Source: Craspedostauros australis (lineage: Eukaryota; Bacillariophyta; Bacillariophyceae; Mastogloiales; Achnanthaceae). Taken from it: DNA of 64,000 nucleotides. The notes beneath the pieces were generated by a model that was not told the origin of the DNA, ran no database searches, and saw only the letters and a program-made list of their open reading frames with translations. The stretch spans positions 124,001 through 188,000 of the forward strand of contig JAMXDE010000030.1 in the NCBI GenBank assembly GCA_026770025.1, in the 5' to 3' direction. Below, in pieces: positions 23,650 through 34,241 of this stretch (within the stretch, counting starts at the first letter, position 1; the number at the start of each line of letters is the position of its first letter). The translations under genes were made by a program, and so were the position numbers.

Positions 23650-25980
23650 TTACCAACATACAAAGTGGAAATGTGTATTGATTGGGCACTTGCCAGTTTG
23701 AGCTTCAGTATTCACCCATTGCATGATTTTTGGTAGATTCGCCATTGCCTCTTGGTTCTGCATGTGGTAGATGAATGGGACAAGTTGTTGACTTGCAAAG
23801 CAGCTCGCATTGTCACTCTTGATGACAAGGGTTTTGGCGCCCGGATGCATCTCCTGTACAAGCCCTGGCAAAATGGTCAACACCGCCGCCACCATCCTGT
23901 GGTCTTGAGCTTTGTGACCTTTGACCAGGAGGTCAATGAAACGATGGTGACAGTCACCTTCTTTGGAAACTGTGGTCATGACACCAAGCAGCGACATGCC
24001 ATTCTTCCCGAAGAAATCCTGTTGTGACTCCAATCGCTCTGAAGGTAAGATCTTCTGTTTGAAGTCAACGATGCAAAGGACCTTGCCTTCCTCCAGCTTC
24101 AGACTCTCTCTGATCTCGCGAAGCTTGATGAATTGCACCTCGGCCCAGATCTTGTGAGCCATGAATGACTGCAAGTAAAGTTGCAATTCGTCCATGGCGT
24201 TCACCATGGTTGCTAGTTCTTGTTCGTATGCTGTGCCCTTCATTTTGTTCAGGATGGCAAAGATGCTAGGCTTCACAATGCAAGGAAGGAATGCCATGGT
24301 ATTTCCACATTTATCACAAGATCCCTCCCAAGTGGAACACTTATCTTTCTCAAGAGCAAATGAAGTGCAGTGGAATGTGTCTTCAGAGCACATCTTCTGC
24401 ATATGCAAGAAACCATACTCCCACTGCACAAACACTGAGATTGTGTGCCATTGCTTGAGCACTTCATTGCAAGTCACAGGAGACAGCAATATTGGCGGTG
24501 GGGGTGGAGGCTTTGGAACCTCATCAGGATTCACCTTGGCAGCCACCGGAACGTTGTCTGGATTCAGCTTGCTGGGCGTTGGGATGCTGCTGAGTCGATG
24601 GAGTATGTCTTTGAATATCTCCGATGGGCTGTAAAAGTCCACATAGTAGGGCAAGAGGCCAGCATGACATTGGCTTTTCTGGGTGAGCGATTTGACCAAT
24701 TTGTAGAAGGTTGGCCTCCCAACACCATCAATGGTGGACTTTTGGTACTCCTGGAAGAATTCGTGGATGCTCCAAGCACCCAGCCCGAACACAGGAAGAT
24801 TGGGGAAGTCCTTTCCCCGGAGCTTGATGGACCAGCACAACCCAGGCTTGAAGTGAGTGTTGTGGGTGATGAACTGAACGACATTGTCCAGCTTTGCTGA
24901 AGCAATCTGGAAGCTGTTCTTCCTTGTGGGGAAATCCTTTCCAGCAGCAAGAACAGCATTGATCTTCTTCAGTTTGCGATGAGTATGATCTGTTGTGTCC
25001 CACTGTTGTGCATGATGGTTGTGGGGGATGGGTGGTGAAATTGTGTGACTGCAGGCTTTCAGGAATGTATTTCTCTCCTTGACAGACTTGGCTGCTTCCA
25101 ACACATACTTGGAGCATTGAGAGGTTTGATATCTTGCGTTGAAGCATTGGGAAGCACAATTCTTGGCCGTCTGGACAGGATATATGGGCAGTGCCTCTTG
25201 GTAACAGTCAAAAGCATCCCTGAAGTCGACAGGAGCAACTTGATGCGAGACCAGAGTCTTCGATACAAAGTCATGAGCATCCATTTGAATGCCATGGTAG
25301 GTTCTCCAGGCACGAGGTTGAGTTTTGTCTGGGATGTGATGCCAACCATGTGGCGGAAAGTTGCGAAGTTTGGATGGATCTCTCTTCATGACGCAGTACA
25401 TCTCCATGAGAACATCACTGGTTGTAGGAGTGGATGGAGTGGCTGCAACGGGCACACTAGAATTGTTGATTGATTCTATCTCACTGCCACTGTCATTGGG
25501 TAGTTCGAAAGCAGGATTGGATCTATCATCGTTGCTGGTGCTGGTGTCATCGCCTGGCAGATCATTGGCACTTTTATCGCCATGAAGTGCCATGTGGTGG
25601 GCGATGGGCATGGTCTCTGGGAAACGGACAGCACAATGCATGTCGTTGGAGAGAGGCTGGAGTCGATTGTGGTGGACAAAAACATTCAAGGAAGACTCCA
25701 GCAATGTACTTGGGATCAAGATATCAGCATAGCCCATTTGGTTGGGAGGGTGAGGCTGGTTGAAGTTTGGAGTATGCAATTGGCAAGCACACAGATAGTT
25801 TGCCACTGGACCCTCTGACTTGGTGCTGTTATAATTGAGTGTGGCGTTTTGGTTCATGTGGAGGATGCTCCAGGCATGACATCTGTGGATCGAGGAGCCA
25901 CCAAATTGGTAGCTGCGAAGATAGTCAATGATGTGATGGTTCATTGGTGAACCACCATTGACAGCAGCACCACTGTGCAT
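23650..25980 (-). CDS. DD35E transposase-like protein, copy 3, open frame of 776 aa
   Basis: The only uninterrupted copy of the family, from ATG 25980. The N-terminal 250 residues are Ser/Asn/Pro-rich. A middle region follows (VVQFITHNTHFKPGLCWSIK, later LTQKSQCHAGLLPYYVDFY). Then a Cys/His cluster (FHCTSFALEKDKCSTWEGSC and DKCGNTM) suggests zinc binding. The last 130 residues form an RNase H-like catalytic region: Asp in IVDFKQKILP, 83 residues later Asp in IKSDNASCF, and exactly 35 residues later Glu in VNTEAQTGK. That D-x83-D-x35-E layout fits transposases and integrases. I cannot assign it to a named superfamily. The C-terminal domain seen in copies 1 and 2 is missing, because the frame ends 15 residues after the Glu, so this copy is probably 3'-truncated and may be inactive. 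Confidence 0.7.
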   Translation of the reverse strand: MHSGAAVNGGSPMNHHIIDYLRSYQFGGSSIHRCHAWSILHMNQNATLNYNSTKSEGPVANYLCACQLHTPNFNQPHPPNQMGYADILIPSTLLESSLNVFVHHNRLQPLSNDMHCAVRFPETMPIAHHMALHGDKSANDLPGDDTSTSNDDRSNPAFELPNDSGSEIESINNSSVPVAATPSTPTTSDVLMEMYCVMKRDPSKLRNFPPHGWHHIPDKTQPRAWRTYHGIQMDAHDFVSKTLVSHQVAPVDFRDAFDCYQEALPIYPVQTAKNCASQCFNARYQTSQCSKYVLEAAKSVKERNTFLKACSHTISPPIPHNHHAQQWDTTDHTHRKLKKINAVLAAGKDFPTRKNSFQIASAKLDNVVQFITHNTHFKPGLCWSIKLRGKDFPNLPVFGLGAWSIHEFFQEYQKSTIDGVGRPTFYKLVKSLTQKSQCHAGLLPYYVDFYSPSEIFKDILHRLSSIPTPSKLNPDNVPVAAKVNPDEVPKPPPPPPILLSPVTCNEVLKQWHTISVFVQWEYGFLHMQKMCSEDTFHCTSFALEKDKCSTWEGSCDKCGNTMAFLPCIVKPSIFAILNKMKGTAYEQELATMVNAMDELQLYLQSFMAHKIWAEVQFIKLREIRESLKLEEGKVLCIVDFKQKILPSERLESQQDFFGKNGMSLLGVMTTVSKEGDCHHRFIDLLVKGHKAQDHRMVAAVLTILPGLVQEMHPGAKTLVIKSDNASCFASQQLVPFIYHMQNQEAMANLPKIMQWVNTEAQTGKCPINTHFHFVCW

Positions 25981-27221
25981 TCTCTGTTGTGGGGGGCGGT
26001 CTTGATCAGAGCTGGCAGAATGGCAGTGGCGAACTGGGGGCTGTTTGCTTCATCCTCATTCCCAGGCCTTTGAGGTGTTGTTGCCAGTGATTGCTGGTGC
26101 CCATCAATTGGCAGAGGCTTCGAGCTTGTCATGGTTGGAAATGCTGGTGGGTTGCTCTTTTTGGCAGGCTATGATGCACAACAATAGAGTGAAGCTGGTT
26201 GTGGTTGGTCCAATGAGCCACACAGTAAACAGTCTTTGCTGAAAGAATGGGCTGGGAGTCTTTTTGCAGAGATGAGATCCTTTGTGGAGGATGATGGAGG
26301 AGGTGGGTGTCACTGTGGCAACAGGAGGGGCAAAATCAAGGGAGGTCGGAGGTGAACGGATGCCCCTGGCATTGCGCATGAAGCAAAGCGAAGCCCCATG
26401 GTTTCGGGGAAACAGTTATTGAGAACCAGCAGTTGTGCAACAGAATTGCAAGGGGTATCGCGTTGGTGCGTATGGGAACAGTGATGCGTGAAGTGCTGGT
26501 TGCTGGACACAAGAGTTCGGAACCACCACCACAACAACGATGCGAAACACCACCTCCACAGACACGTCCGCAGGGATCCTACGGGGTCCCCAAACAGTTA
26601 CAACACTAAGTTAGTACTATGTCAATTTGCACTCAAAACGGACTCGACCACCCTGTTGTCCGTTGCTTGTCGAACTGTTTGTGGTGCCATCGTCATCTTG
26701 ACGAAAAACTGGTGTGCATATGTGACCACCGATCCTGTGTCCCCTCCGATGGGAAGCCTTGGTGACAGTGAGGTCTCTCATGCACAAAGAAACAGCTGTA
26801 TGCATCTCTCTTATGATGCAGCCCATTTATGGAACATGACCATGATAAAGGATACACGAACAACACCTGAGCCCATTGACATCGTGGTCATGGCTTTCAA
26901 GGAAGGAGGTCCCACCCTGGGTGAAGTCTGATCTTGTTTCAACAACCTGCTAACCTGTCCTTCTGCATTGCTCACTAACACCCCAGCCCTAATCATGCAA
27001 CTATCTACTTGAAACCTACCATCGGATAAGACTTCCTCTGCCAACTGCAACTGGGACTTGAGCCCCAACCAACCAACACCAAGCTTGCCAGACGAGCCAC
27101 TAGCAGTTACAGAGTGAATCCAGTGCACACTTTCCGCCAATTGGAAGTTGGATCGAAGCTGCAGCCCACATCGATCGATTTCACCCTCCCTGAGGACAAA
27201 GGATCCCTGACACTCCCATCA
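25981..27221. other. Spacer inside the element cluster
   Basis: 1.2 kb between the start of transposase copy 3 (minus) and the gag-like pseudogene (plus). A frame at 26488-26931 (147 codons, plus) is open but unrecognised. No LTR-like terminus (CCGGATTTCCAACA) is found before the gag-like start, so the pseudogene has no visible 5' LTR. Confidence 0.5.
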
Positions 27222-29199
27222 TGAATGAGGGCAGAGCACCCGCAGGCGGCCAGCCAGAAGCTGGTAACATGCCTGCAATTGAACCCACTGCCAAGCAGCT
27301 TGCTGCCGAGCAACGCGCTGCCAAGCAACGTGCTGCCAAAGAGCAATGACTTGCCACCAAGCAACACACTGCCGCAGATCAACAACCAGCTGCCAACAAA
27401 TCCTGTGACTCCGCTACCAGTCCGCAAGCAGCAGCGGAACAACAACCGCAGATGCAAGACATCCAATTGGCCATTGAGCAGATCACTAATCTCCGCGCCG
27501 AACTGCAGCAGCAACTTGATGCAATGACTGCACGCGAACTGGACCTCCAAAACAGGGAGGCCACTCTCGAACAAGAGCAATGAGCACTTCAGGCCAAAAG
27601 TGCCAAGCTCCAAACCCGCGCTGTTGAGTTCAACACGATGGTGACCTCGCCCATGGACTCACCTTCAGGAGGCGACGAGCCTGACAAGCGCATCATGAGC
27701 ATGCTGGATGATGCCACATCATTCAGAACTCCCACTCCATGCAAGCCCATCAAGCCTATCATGGGCAACATCATGGAGGAGGGAGGACAGTTCTTCCCAT
27801 GGACTGGAGGCATGCCCTTGAGTGACTGGTCAGGACTTGCTGATGACACCCTTGGGTATCAGCACAGCTACCAGAAGCCCTCAATCCACAACGGAGCCGA
27901 CGTCAAAGCCCAAACGAGAGATCGAGAAAGATATCACACCGCGATTCAAGAGAAGAGACGATATCCAGCGCTTCTTCCGCCTCTTCAAGCATGCTTGCAT
28001 CCTTTGAGGTCTTGATTCTGTGACGTACCTTCCAGGCAACCACAACAGGACCAAGATGGTATGCATCCTCGACTCCCCAGGTCTCTTCAACTTCGACAAT
28101 GTCCTTGCCGCCATCGATCAGTGCATGCCGTTGTATGATGAATACAACAAGCGTATCCTGGTGTCCGTCGCGGAACCCTTCCACAAGAGTCTGCACCACT
28201 CCTTGGAGAACAACCTCACCAAATGCTTGGACCCAGCATATGTCGACAACATCTGTATGCTGATCATGGAGCTCATGAACGAGATCGATCCTGGCATTGA
28301 GGATAGGTTCCCCAACATCCGTGACACCATCCGCAAGATCACTCCCCAGCAGTACCCAGGCGAGATCATCCGTTTGATGGCAGATGACATCATCAGACTC
28401 GCGCAACAACTGACGGACAACGACGAGTTTTTGCTCGACCTTCTCCGCTCCATGGTGGACAGCTTCCTTCTCGGTGGTGCCCAAGACAACATCTTGGCCA
28501 ACTACCAACATGAGTTGCGGATCTTGTCCTTGGATGTTCGGAAGGGCCTGCACGATGTGAAAAGTCTTCTGAAGGATCGAGCCATGCATGAGCTGCTGCA
28601 ACGCAAGCTGATGTGGCGTAATATCTGTAACACAGCTTCGGATCGGTACAAGCATGAACTGAATGCCGGGCGCTGAAGGGCAGCTTTGCAGACCAACAAC
28701 CGCTGTGTTCCTTGCTACGGAGCACATCTCGCATCCGAAGCCAGCCAAGAGCTCGCCATGGTCATCACTCCCAGGAACAGCCATCAAACCACCGGGCCTA
28801 CGCGCTACAAGCACGGAGGAGGCAAGAAGGGGGCATCGAATGCACCCAGAAAGTCTGCTCAGGGACAGGGCAAGTGGACCAACAACAAGAAACGAGGAAA
28901 GAACAAGGCCAACGAGTGGAAGACCATCGCACCAAAGGCAAACAAGCCGCACCAGAAGATGGTCAACAACAAGACCTACTACTGGTGTGCCAAGTGCAAC
29001 CATTGGCACTTTTACCATGGCACTTCTAGTCACAACGATGACTACAAGTCGAACCAGGCCGTTGCGCATGGCAACATCGTCTTCGACCCCTCAGCATGGA
29101 CATGCATGTTTGGTGCTTCGGACAGCCCCATTTGGTGGATACCACAATCCCTCGATGTCATCACACGCATGATTTGGACTCATCTCATCATGATGAGCC
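27222..29199 (+). pseudogene. Broken copia-like gag with zinc-finger-like motif
   Basis: It starts with ATG 27222 (MNEGRAPAGGQPEAGN). An Ala/Gln-rich coiled segment is interrupted by two in-frame TGA codons (near 27347 and 27581). The frame then shifts at about 28000 into a helical region (28020-28676, GLFNFDNVLAAIDQCMPLYD onward), and again at about 28680 into a Lys/Asn-rich segment. That segment contains YYWCAKCNHWHFYHGTSSH, a Cys-Cys-His-His arrangement resembling the zinc-binding motif of diatom copia gag proteins as I remember them. The sequence runs straight into the LTR-like repeat at 29200 without protease, integrase or reverse transcriptase, so it is an internally deleted element. 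The assignment to copia gag is an inference. Confidence 0.6.
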
Positions 29200-29936
29200 T
29201 GTTAGGAATCGAGAGTACGGCTTTGTCAAGATACCCATGATTGTCGCACCTCCCAAGATTATCAATCACGACTGAACAAACCGAATCTTATTGATCACAC
29301 CCTTGACACGACTGAACAAAACGACTCTTGTTCATCGCGCCCTCTTACCAAGAAAACAAGCCTGTCCTCCTCTAACAAGAAAACCAAACGGCGCAAGGCA
29401 GCATGTCCCAACATCAAACACGACAACGCGCCAAATCAACCGACGACGTCATGGGAGAAAGATCGATGACCAACCGGCAAGTGTCGCGCCCCATCTGGAG
29501 AAAGACATCAAGTGCCTCCCACGGACTGGATCATTCGTATGATTAGACAATCAGAATGATTCAGAAAAGCAATCAACATGACACCAATCGTAAAACAGGC
29601 GCAATCAAGACATCACGGGATTGAAGGCGAAACCTGTGACGATATAGATGCATGACTGCGGAATCGTACTGCATGAATGTAGATGAGAACGAGCATGAGG
29701 ATATGCATGATGAAGATGCCTGATGAAAGGCGTCATGAGATACATACGAAGATGCATGATGAAAGGACATGATGACAACACAAGAACACAGCAGTATGGC
29801 ATGATGCTATCACGGAAGATGGCTGATATGAAATTGAAATCGAAAGAGATGACGAGTTTGAGCTCACAGTTCTAACACGGTACAATCTAATAATAGCTTA
29901 GATTACTACTACTATCATAACCCCAGATTTCCAACA
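29200..29936 (+). repeat. LTR-like repeat D, forward polarity
   Basis: It starts TGTTAGGAATCGAG and ends CCCCAGATTTCCAACA (737 bp). It is the reverse-orientation relative of 55170-55901, with which it shares long blocks such as the region around CGTGATGATAGCATCATG-like sequence and the terminal TACTACTACTATCATAACC. It directly follows the gag-like pseudogene, as a 3' LTR would. Flanking bases gagcc and gtgat give no target duplication. Confidence 0.85.
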
Positions 29937-30066
29937 GTGATGGGAGAGCAGAAGAAAGCACAATTTGGCTGCTTTTGAATTGAGCACAACATTGTTGAAG
30001 ACTTACTAAGTACAATATTTTTGAATGTTGACGGCAGCACGGTAGACACAACATGGAACGGTCGTA

Positions 30067-30138
30067 TCCGACATAGTATAGTGGCTAGTATCCCCGCCTG
30101 TCACGCGGGAGACCGGGGTTCGATTCCCCGTGTCGGAG
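30067..30138 (+). tRNA. tRNA-Asp (anticodon GTC)
   Basis: A 72-nt cloverleaf without intron. The acceptor stem TCCGACA pairs with TGTCGGA, the anticodon stem CCCGC pairs with GCGGG, and the loop CTGTCAC contains anticodon GTC at 30100-30102. The T arm is CCGGG-GTTCGATT-CCCCG, with B box GGTTCGATTCC at 30117-30127, and the A box lies in TAGTATAGTGGCTAGTA. A run of T starts three bases after the end (tttt), suitable for RNA polymerase III termination. CCA is not encoded, as expected for a eukaryotic nuclear tRNA. An LTR-like repeat ends 131 bp upstream. Confidence 0.96.
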
Positions 30139-31053
30139 CATTTTGCTTTTGTGCACGAACACGGAACAGACAAGAACAAACACGCCGCAGTCTCCTCTTG
30201 CCTTTTCGATCCGTTCATCGACTGATGAATTGTCCAACACGAGGACGATGATGACACATTGTCTCCTTTCTCCCCACAAGTAGCTCGTCCATCGACGCAA
30301 TGGGGCATGGGCAACTTGGCCGACATACTTGTACGCTGCCGATTGTATTCTGTTTTCCTTTTCGCTGCTTCCAACTCTTGCGGCCATGATGTCACATAGC
30401 TCGTACATCATCGTCGTCTGCGTTGTGTCAATTCGCCTGCATCAAACACACTCGCGGAGCCGTGCAGGTTCACCGCTGCGCTCCTTGGCCACATTGGGTC
30501 CAGTTCGCGCCCGCTGCTTTCCATACGAGTACGTGTAATTGGATACAGGTGCGGTTTGAGTTGAACAGAACAGAGTGCTCGAGAATGTAATACAATAGAA
30601 CTGATAGAATGCTTGGTTATCAATAGTGCTTTTCGCAATCGTTGCAGAATACAACTGTGCACCTGTACTACTACAGCGTTCAACCACTGTACTCGGATTC
30701 CATTTCTGTATGTCTATGTTTGTATTTATTATATTATATAATAGCATAAAATAGTATTATATCATTCATGTCGACGCAAAGTTGCTCAGTGCCCCGGTTG
30801 CTTGCTTCTCTCTCTGTTGCTCCACTTTCCACGAAGCATGGCGCGGCGATGTTCCGGCTTCGTGGGCACTGGCGGTACTTTCGTTTTCGCTGTTCCTCAG
30901 TGCCTTTTGAGAACCGCGAAGATTGGCTGATGGATGTTGGCGCTGACGTAGTTGATGCGTGTTGTGTGCACACTATTTTCGCCACATGCAGGTGTCAGCC
31001 CCCATTTCTCTCTGTCTCTGTGCGTGTTCGCCTGATGACATCGACGGCGATCC
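30139..31053. other. Intergenic region
   Basis: No convincing gene. A very AT-rich patch at 30721-30765 (tattatattatataat) may belong to the 3' region of the HA-domain gene or be simple sequence. Confidence 0.5.
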
Positions 31054-32577
31054 TCACTTCTTCGCGCTGGCTTTGAGGCGGCCGTTCCATGCGAAACCCA
31101 ATTCGTTGAGTCGATCGATTCTGTATGTCGTCATGGTGGATGGCTGGTTGCTGTGGAAGAACTTGTACTGACGACGCTGGCGTTTGATCCAGATGGCAAG
31201 CTGCGGGTTCTGCGGGTACTTGCTTGGCACGTTGCACGAGCCATGCACACTCTTGTACTCCTTGAGCTCTTTGAGACGCTCCTCCCAGACAGCATCATGA
31301 GAATTCCAGACAAAACCGAGCATTTCGAGAGCGTGGATCCGATCATCCGACATTGTGGAATGCTTGCCGAGCATCCTCAGCTTCTTTTGATACCGCTGCC
31401 TCTTCACCCATTCCGCGAGGCTTGGATTGTCCTGGCACGCGTTTGGCACCATGCAATGGTTGTGCTTGAGACGATACTCTAGCAGCTCCTCGTACTTCGC
31501 CGTCCAGTTCTCCGCCTGGTACGATCTGAAGCGAACTGGCGCGTTTTCAGGTTCTGACGTGTGGCCCAGCCCTGGAGCCGTCACAGTGGGTGCAGCTGCT
31601 AGTTGGGATAGATCGGCAGGGGCATTCTGCATAAACGCTGGCTGGTTGACCATATCATTTGCATGGATATGGCGATGCTGCTGCAAGTTTGCGATGTCAG
31701 CGTGGTTGTGGACGACGGCCGTCTCCTTCATCGAATGCTGCTGGCTGTTGGGGAACGCCATGGATGCCTGCGGGAGACGATTGTTGCTGCCTTGCATCCA
31801 GTTCATGAGCTGGTTCGCGAATGGGTAGTTTGCAGGCGGGACCAATGATGATGGTGGTGACGATGATGATGACGATGGCGATGTCGACGTGCGTGGTGAA
31901 GATGTGGACGACGCGGCAGATGGCGATAGCGATGGCGACGGCATCGATGCTGAGAGCTGCTGCTTCGTTGCTGCATGATGATGGTTGATGGACTTGTCGG
32001 GCAGGAACTTTCCATTCTGTTTCGACCGTTTGAGAAGACGCCTCATGGATGGAGAAGATTGCTTGAGGTGATTTTGGATGTGGTTGGTGGTCACGAGCGA
32101 TGCGGCCTTGTGTTGCTGCTGAGATAGCTGCGAACGCGCATGAGCAAGCGCAAGGCTGCTCTTGCTGGTTGCGCTGATGGCGCTTGCAAGTCGCATCAAT
32201 TCGGCATTTGCGTTGCTGTGGGAGGCCGTGGAAGACATGTTTGGTTGCGTTGTGAATGGGTTGGGCATCGACGCGCTCGTGCCTGCCGGTCCCGACTGGT
32301 TGACCAATCCGTTGCGCTTGGCTGCTTGGTCCATGTGCGACGACTTGGCGATGTTTTGGTATCTGTTGGCGTCGATGTTGGCACCGATGTTGGTGGTGCT
32401 GCTGTTTGTGCTGCTGTTGGACAGCAGCATCATCTCCCAAAGGTTCGAGTGCGACAATGCAGAGGCCAGATCGACTGCGGTTGGTTGGGCCTTGTGGCTT
32501 GCGTTCTGCGTGACAGCCGCAGTCGCAGTTGCATCTGCGTACTCGTATTGCTCATCCTTCTTGATGGCTGATGTCAT
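31054..32577 (-). CDS. Helicase-associated (HA) domain protein, probable DNA-binding regulator, 507 aa
   Basis: Intronless frame from ATG 32577. About 340 N-terminal residues are low complexity (Ser, Asn, Gln, His and Ala runs), typical of disordered regulatory regions. Two tandem HA domains close the protein. The first (about 360-425) reads WTAKYEELLEYRLKHNHCMV and SLAEWVKRQRYQKK. The second (about 432-498) reads VWEERLKELKEYKSVHGSCN and LAIWIKRQRRQYKF, with the repeated ending LxxLGFxWN. HA domains are small three-helix units, expanded in diatoms as stand-alone proteins and thought to bind nucleic acid. There is no helicase core here. Nuclear localisation is likely from the basic patches (for example MRRLLKRSKQNGK). 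Confidence 0.88.
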   Translation of the reverse strand: MTSAIKKDEQYEYADATATAAVTQNASHKAQPTAVDLASALSHSNLWEMMLLSNSSTNSSTTNIGANIDANRYQNIAKSSHMDQAAKRNGLVNQSGPAGTSASMPNPFTTQPNMSSTASHSNANAELMRLASAISATSKSSLALAHARSQLSQQQHKAASLVTTNHIQNHLKQSSPSMRRLLKRSKQNGKFLPDKSINHHHAATKQQLSASMPSPSLSPSAASSTSSPRTSTSPSSSSSSPPSSLVPPANYPFANQLMNWMQGSNNRLPQASMAFPNSQQHSMKETAVVHNHADIANLQQHRHIHANDMVNQPAFMQNAPADLSQLAAAPTVTAPGLGHTSEPENAPVRFRSYQAENWTAKYEELLEYRLKHNHCMVPNACQDNPSLAEWVKRQRYQKKLRMLGKHSTMSDDRIHALEMLGFVWNSHDAVWEERLKELKEYKSVHGSCNVPSKYPQNPQLAIWIKRQRRQYKFFHSNQPSTMTTYRIDRLNELGFAWNGRLKASAKK

Positions 32578-34241
32578 GATGTGCGGTTGCTTGTTGATGC
32601 TTGAACGTTGCTGATGTTTTGGTTGCTGTTATTGTTGCAGATGTTGGAGTTCAGCGCTCTTGATTTTTGTGAGAGAGGCAGGTGGTTCGATGATTGATTT
32701 TCTTGGTCTGGGACCTCACTTGCCATTCCGCTTGTGTTCTGCAACTTCGCATTCTGCGGACATTCACGCCGCTCGAACCCATCCAATGCGAGTGGCGTTC
32801 GCGCCGCTTGTGTTGCGAGTCGCAGCGTCCGACGATGGTTCGCGGCTTCGTTGCGGCGTCGCCGCGACATGTTGATCCTTGCTGGGTGTGATCGTGGTGT
32901 GGGTGGTTTGGCTGCAACTTCGTGAACGGTTGCAGGTTTGGGCTGTTTGGTGTGCAGTGCCGATTTTGTTGGGCATTGATGGGATCGCCAGTCATTTTTC
33001 GGAGAAACGTATTGTTCTCTGTGACCTTCAACTAGCCGGAATAATTTCTTTTTCGTTCCATCCATCCGCGATCACAACATGGAAAAGAAGTCAGTGGTTG
33101 TCATGAACAGTTCGACTCTCGTGAGCATTCTACGCACTCATATGTAGAGCGTAGGACGAGCTGCAGTACTCGTATCATACAAACATACATACGCCGCTGC
33201 AGTTGATTACTCCAGAGTAGTTGCACGTGGTGCGATGCCATACGATGCCATGTCATGCTATACATGCGGCATCTCCCACCTCCGGTCCTCCTCAAGGAGC
33301 AGCAGGCGGCAGTTCCTCCGCACAGATGGCGCATGGCAACGCATCCCTGGGGATGCATCCACATGAATACGAGCAGCTCGTACACGTGGAGGCAGGGAAG
33401 ACAAACGCGCGTGCACACGTGTAGATGCTCCAGCTCCAGAACATCGCCAACCACACGAAGAGACCCTTCCTCGATAGCTGTCATAGTTCTTGCTCAACTT
33501 CGTCCCTCTGTTGTGTTGCATCACACGTGCATCTCTTCGATGGTATTCTTACGCCGAAGTGGAGACGAACATCAACAATTGATGTTGGCAGGTTGTTCTG
33601 TCACAGCAGAAATCCCCCTTAACGATCTCCTTGCAGATTGCCCAGACTGTGCCGTTTGGATTCCAGCCAAAAGGATTCCACGAATGCTCATCTTCCAAGC
33701 ACATACAATCTCTCACGGGTAATGCAAGGGTTGCGCGTGCTGCATCGTGTCATGCAAGTAGTGGTACATGTATTATACTCGAATGCTATTCGCATGCACA
33801 TACGAGCTACCATGTCAGAGAGGGAGCCTGTCTAGTTCGAACAATCAGTTGCATGATGGGGCTGGACAGGATGAGTACCCCAATATTGGTACTTCTCTAT
33901 TGTTATTTTCGTCTCTATCACAAGACTGCATGCCGCAACGGCGGAATTGAATCACGGAGTCACACACTTTTCCACAAACGCCAACGGACCCACAATTCTT
34001 GTGAAAACAACCAACGCAACGGTCACAACCACCACATCGACAACATCCATCACATCGTGCCCTTTTGAGTCTCTCTCTCTCTCTGTGGTCACTTTCACAG
34101 TTGTGTGATTCCCTCTTGGTCATTTCTCATCGCGACGACGACGACGACGACGACCACTACCACAGCCGAAGCCGGCATTGCAACAAGCGATACCGCCAAC
34201 ACCACCAAGGACCATCAAAGCAGGCAAGCTACACTTGCAAG
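32578..34241. other. Divergent intergenic region
   Basis: Upstream DNA shared by the HA-domain gene (minus) and the apyrase gene (plus). Only short unrecognised frames are present. A CT run (34072-34084) and a GAC run (34135-34153) lie in the presumed 5' leader of the apyrase gene. Confidence 0.5.

Noticed and set aside
27903-29069. 388-codon minus-strand frame over the gag-like pseudogene
   Set aside because: The plus strand encodes recognisable gag-like segments in the same place; the minus product has no recognisable motif.
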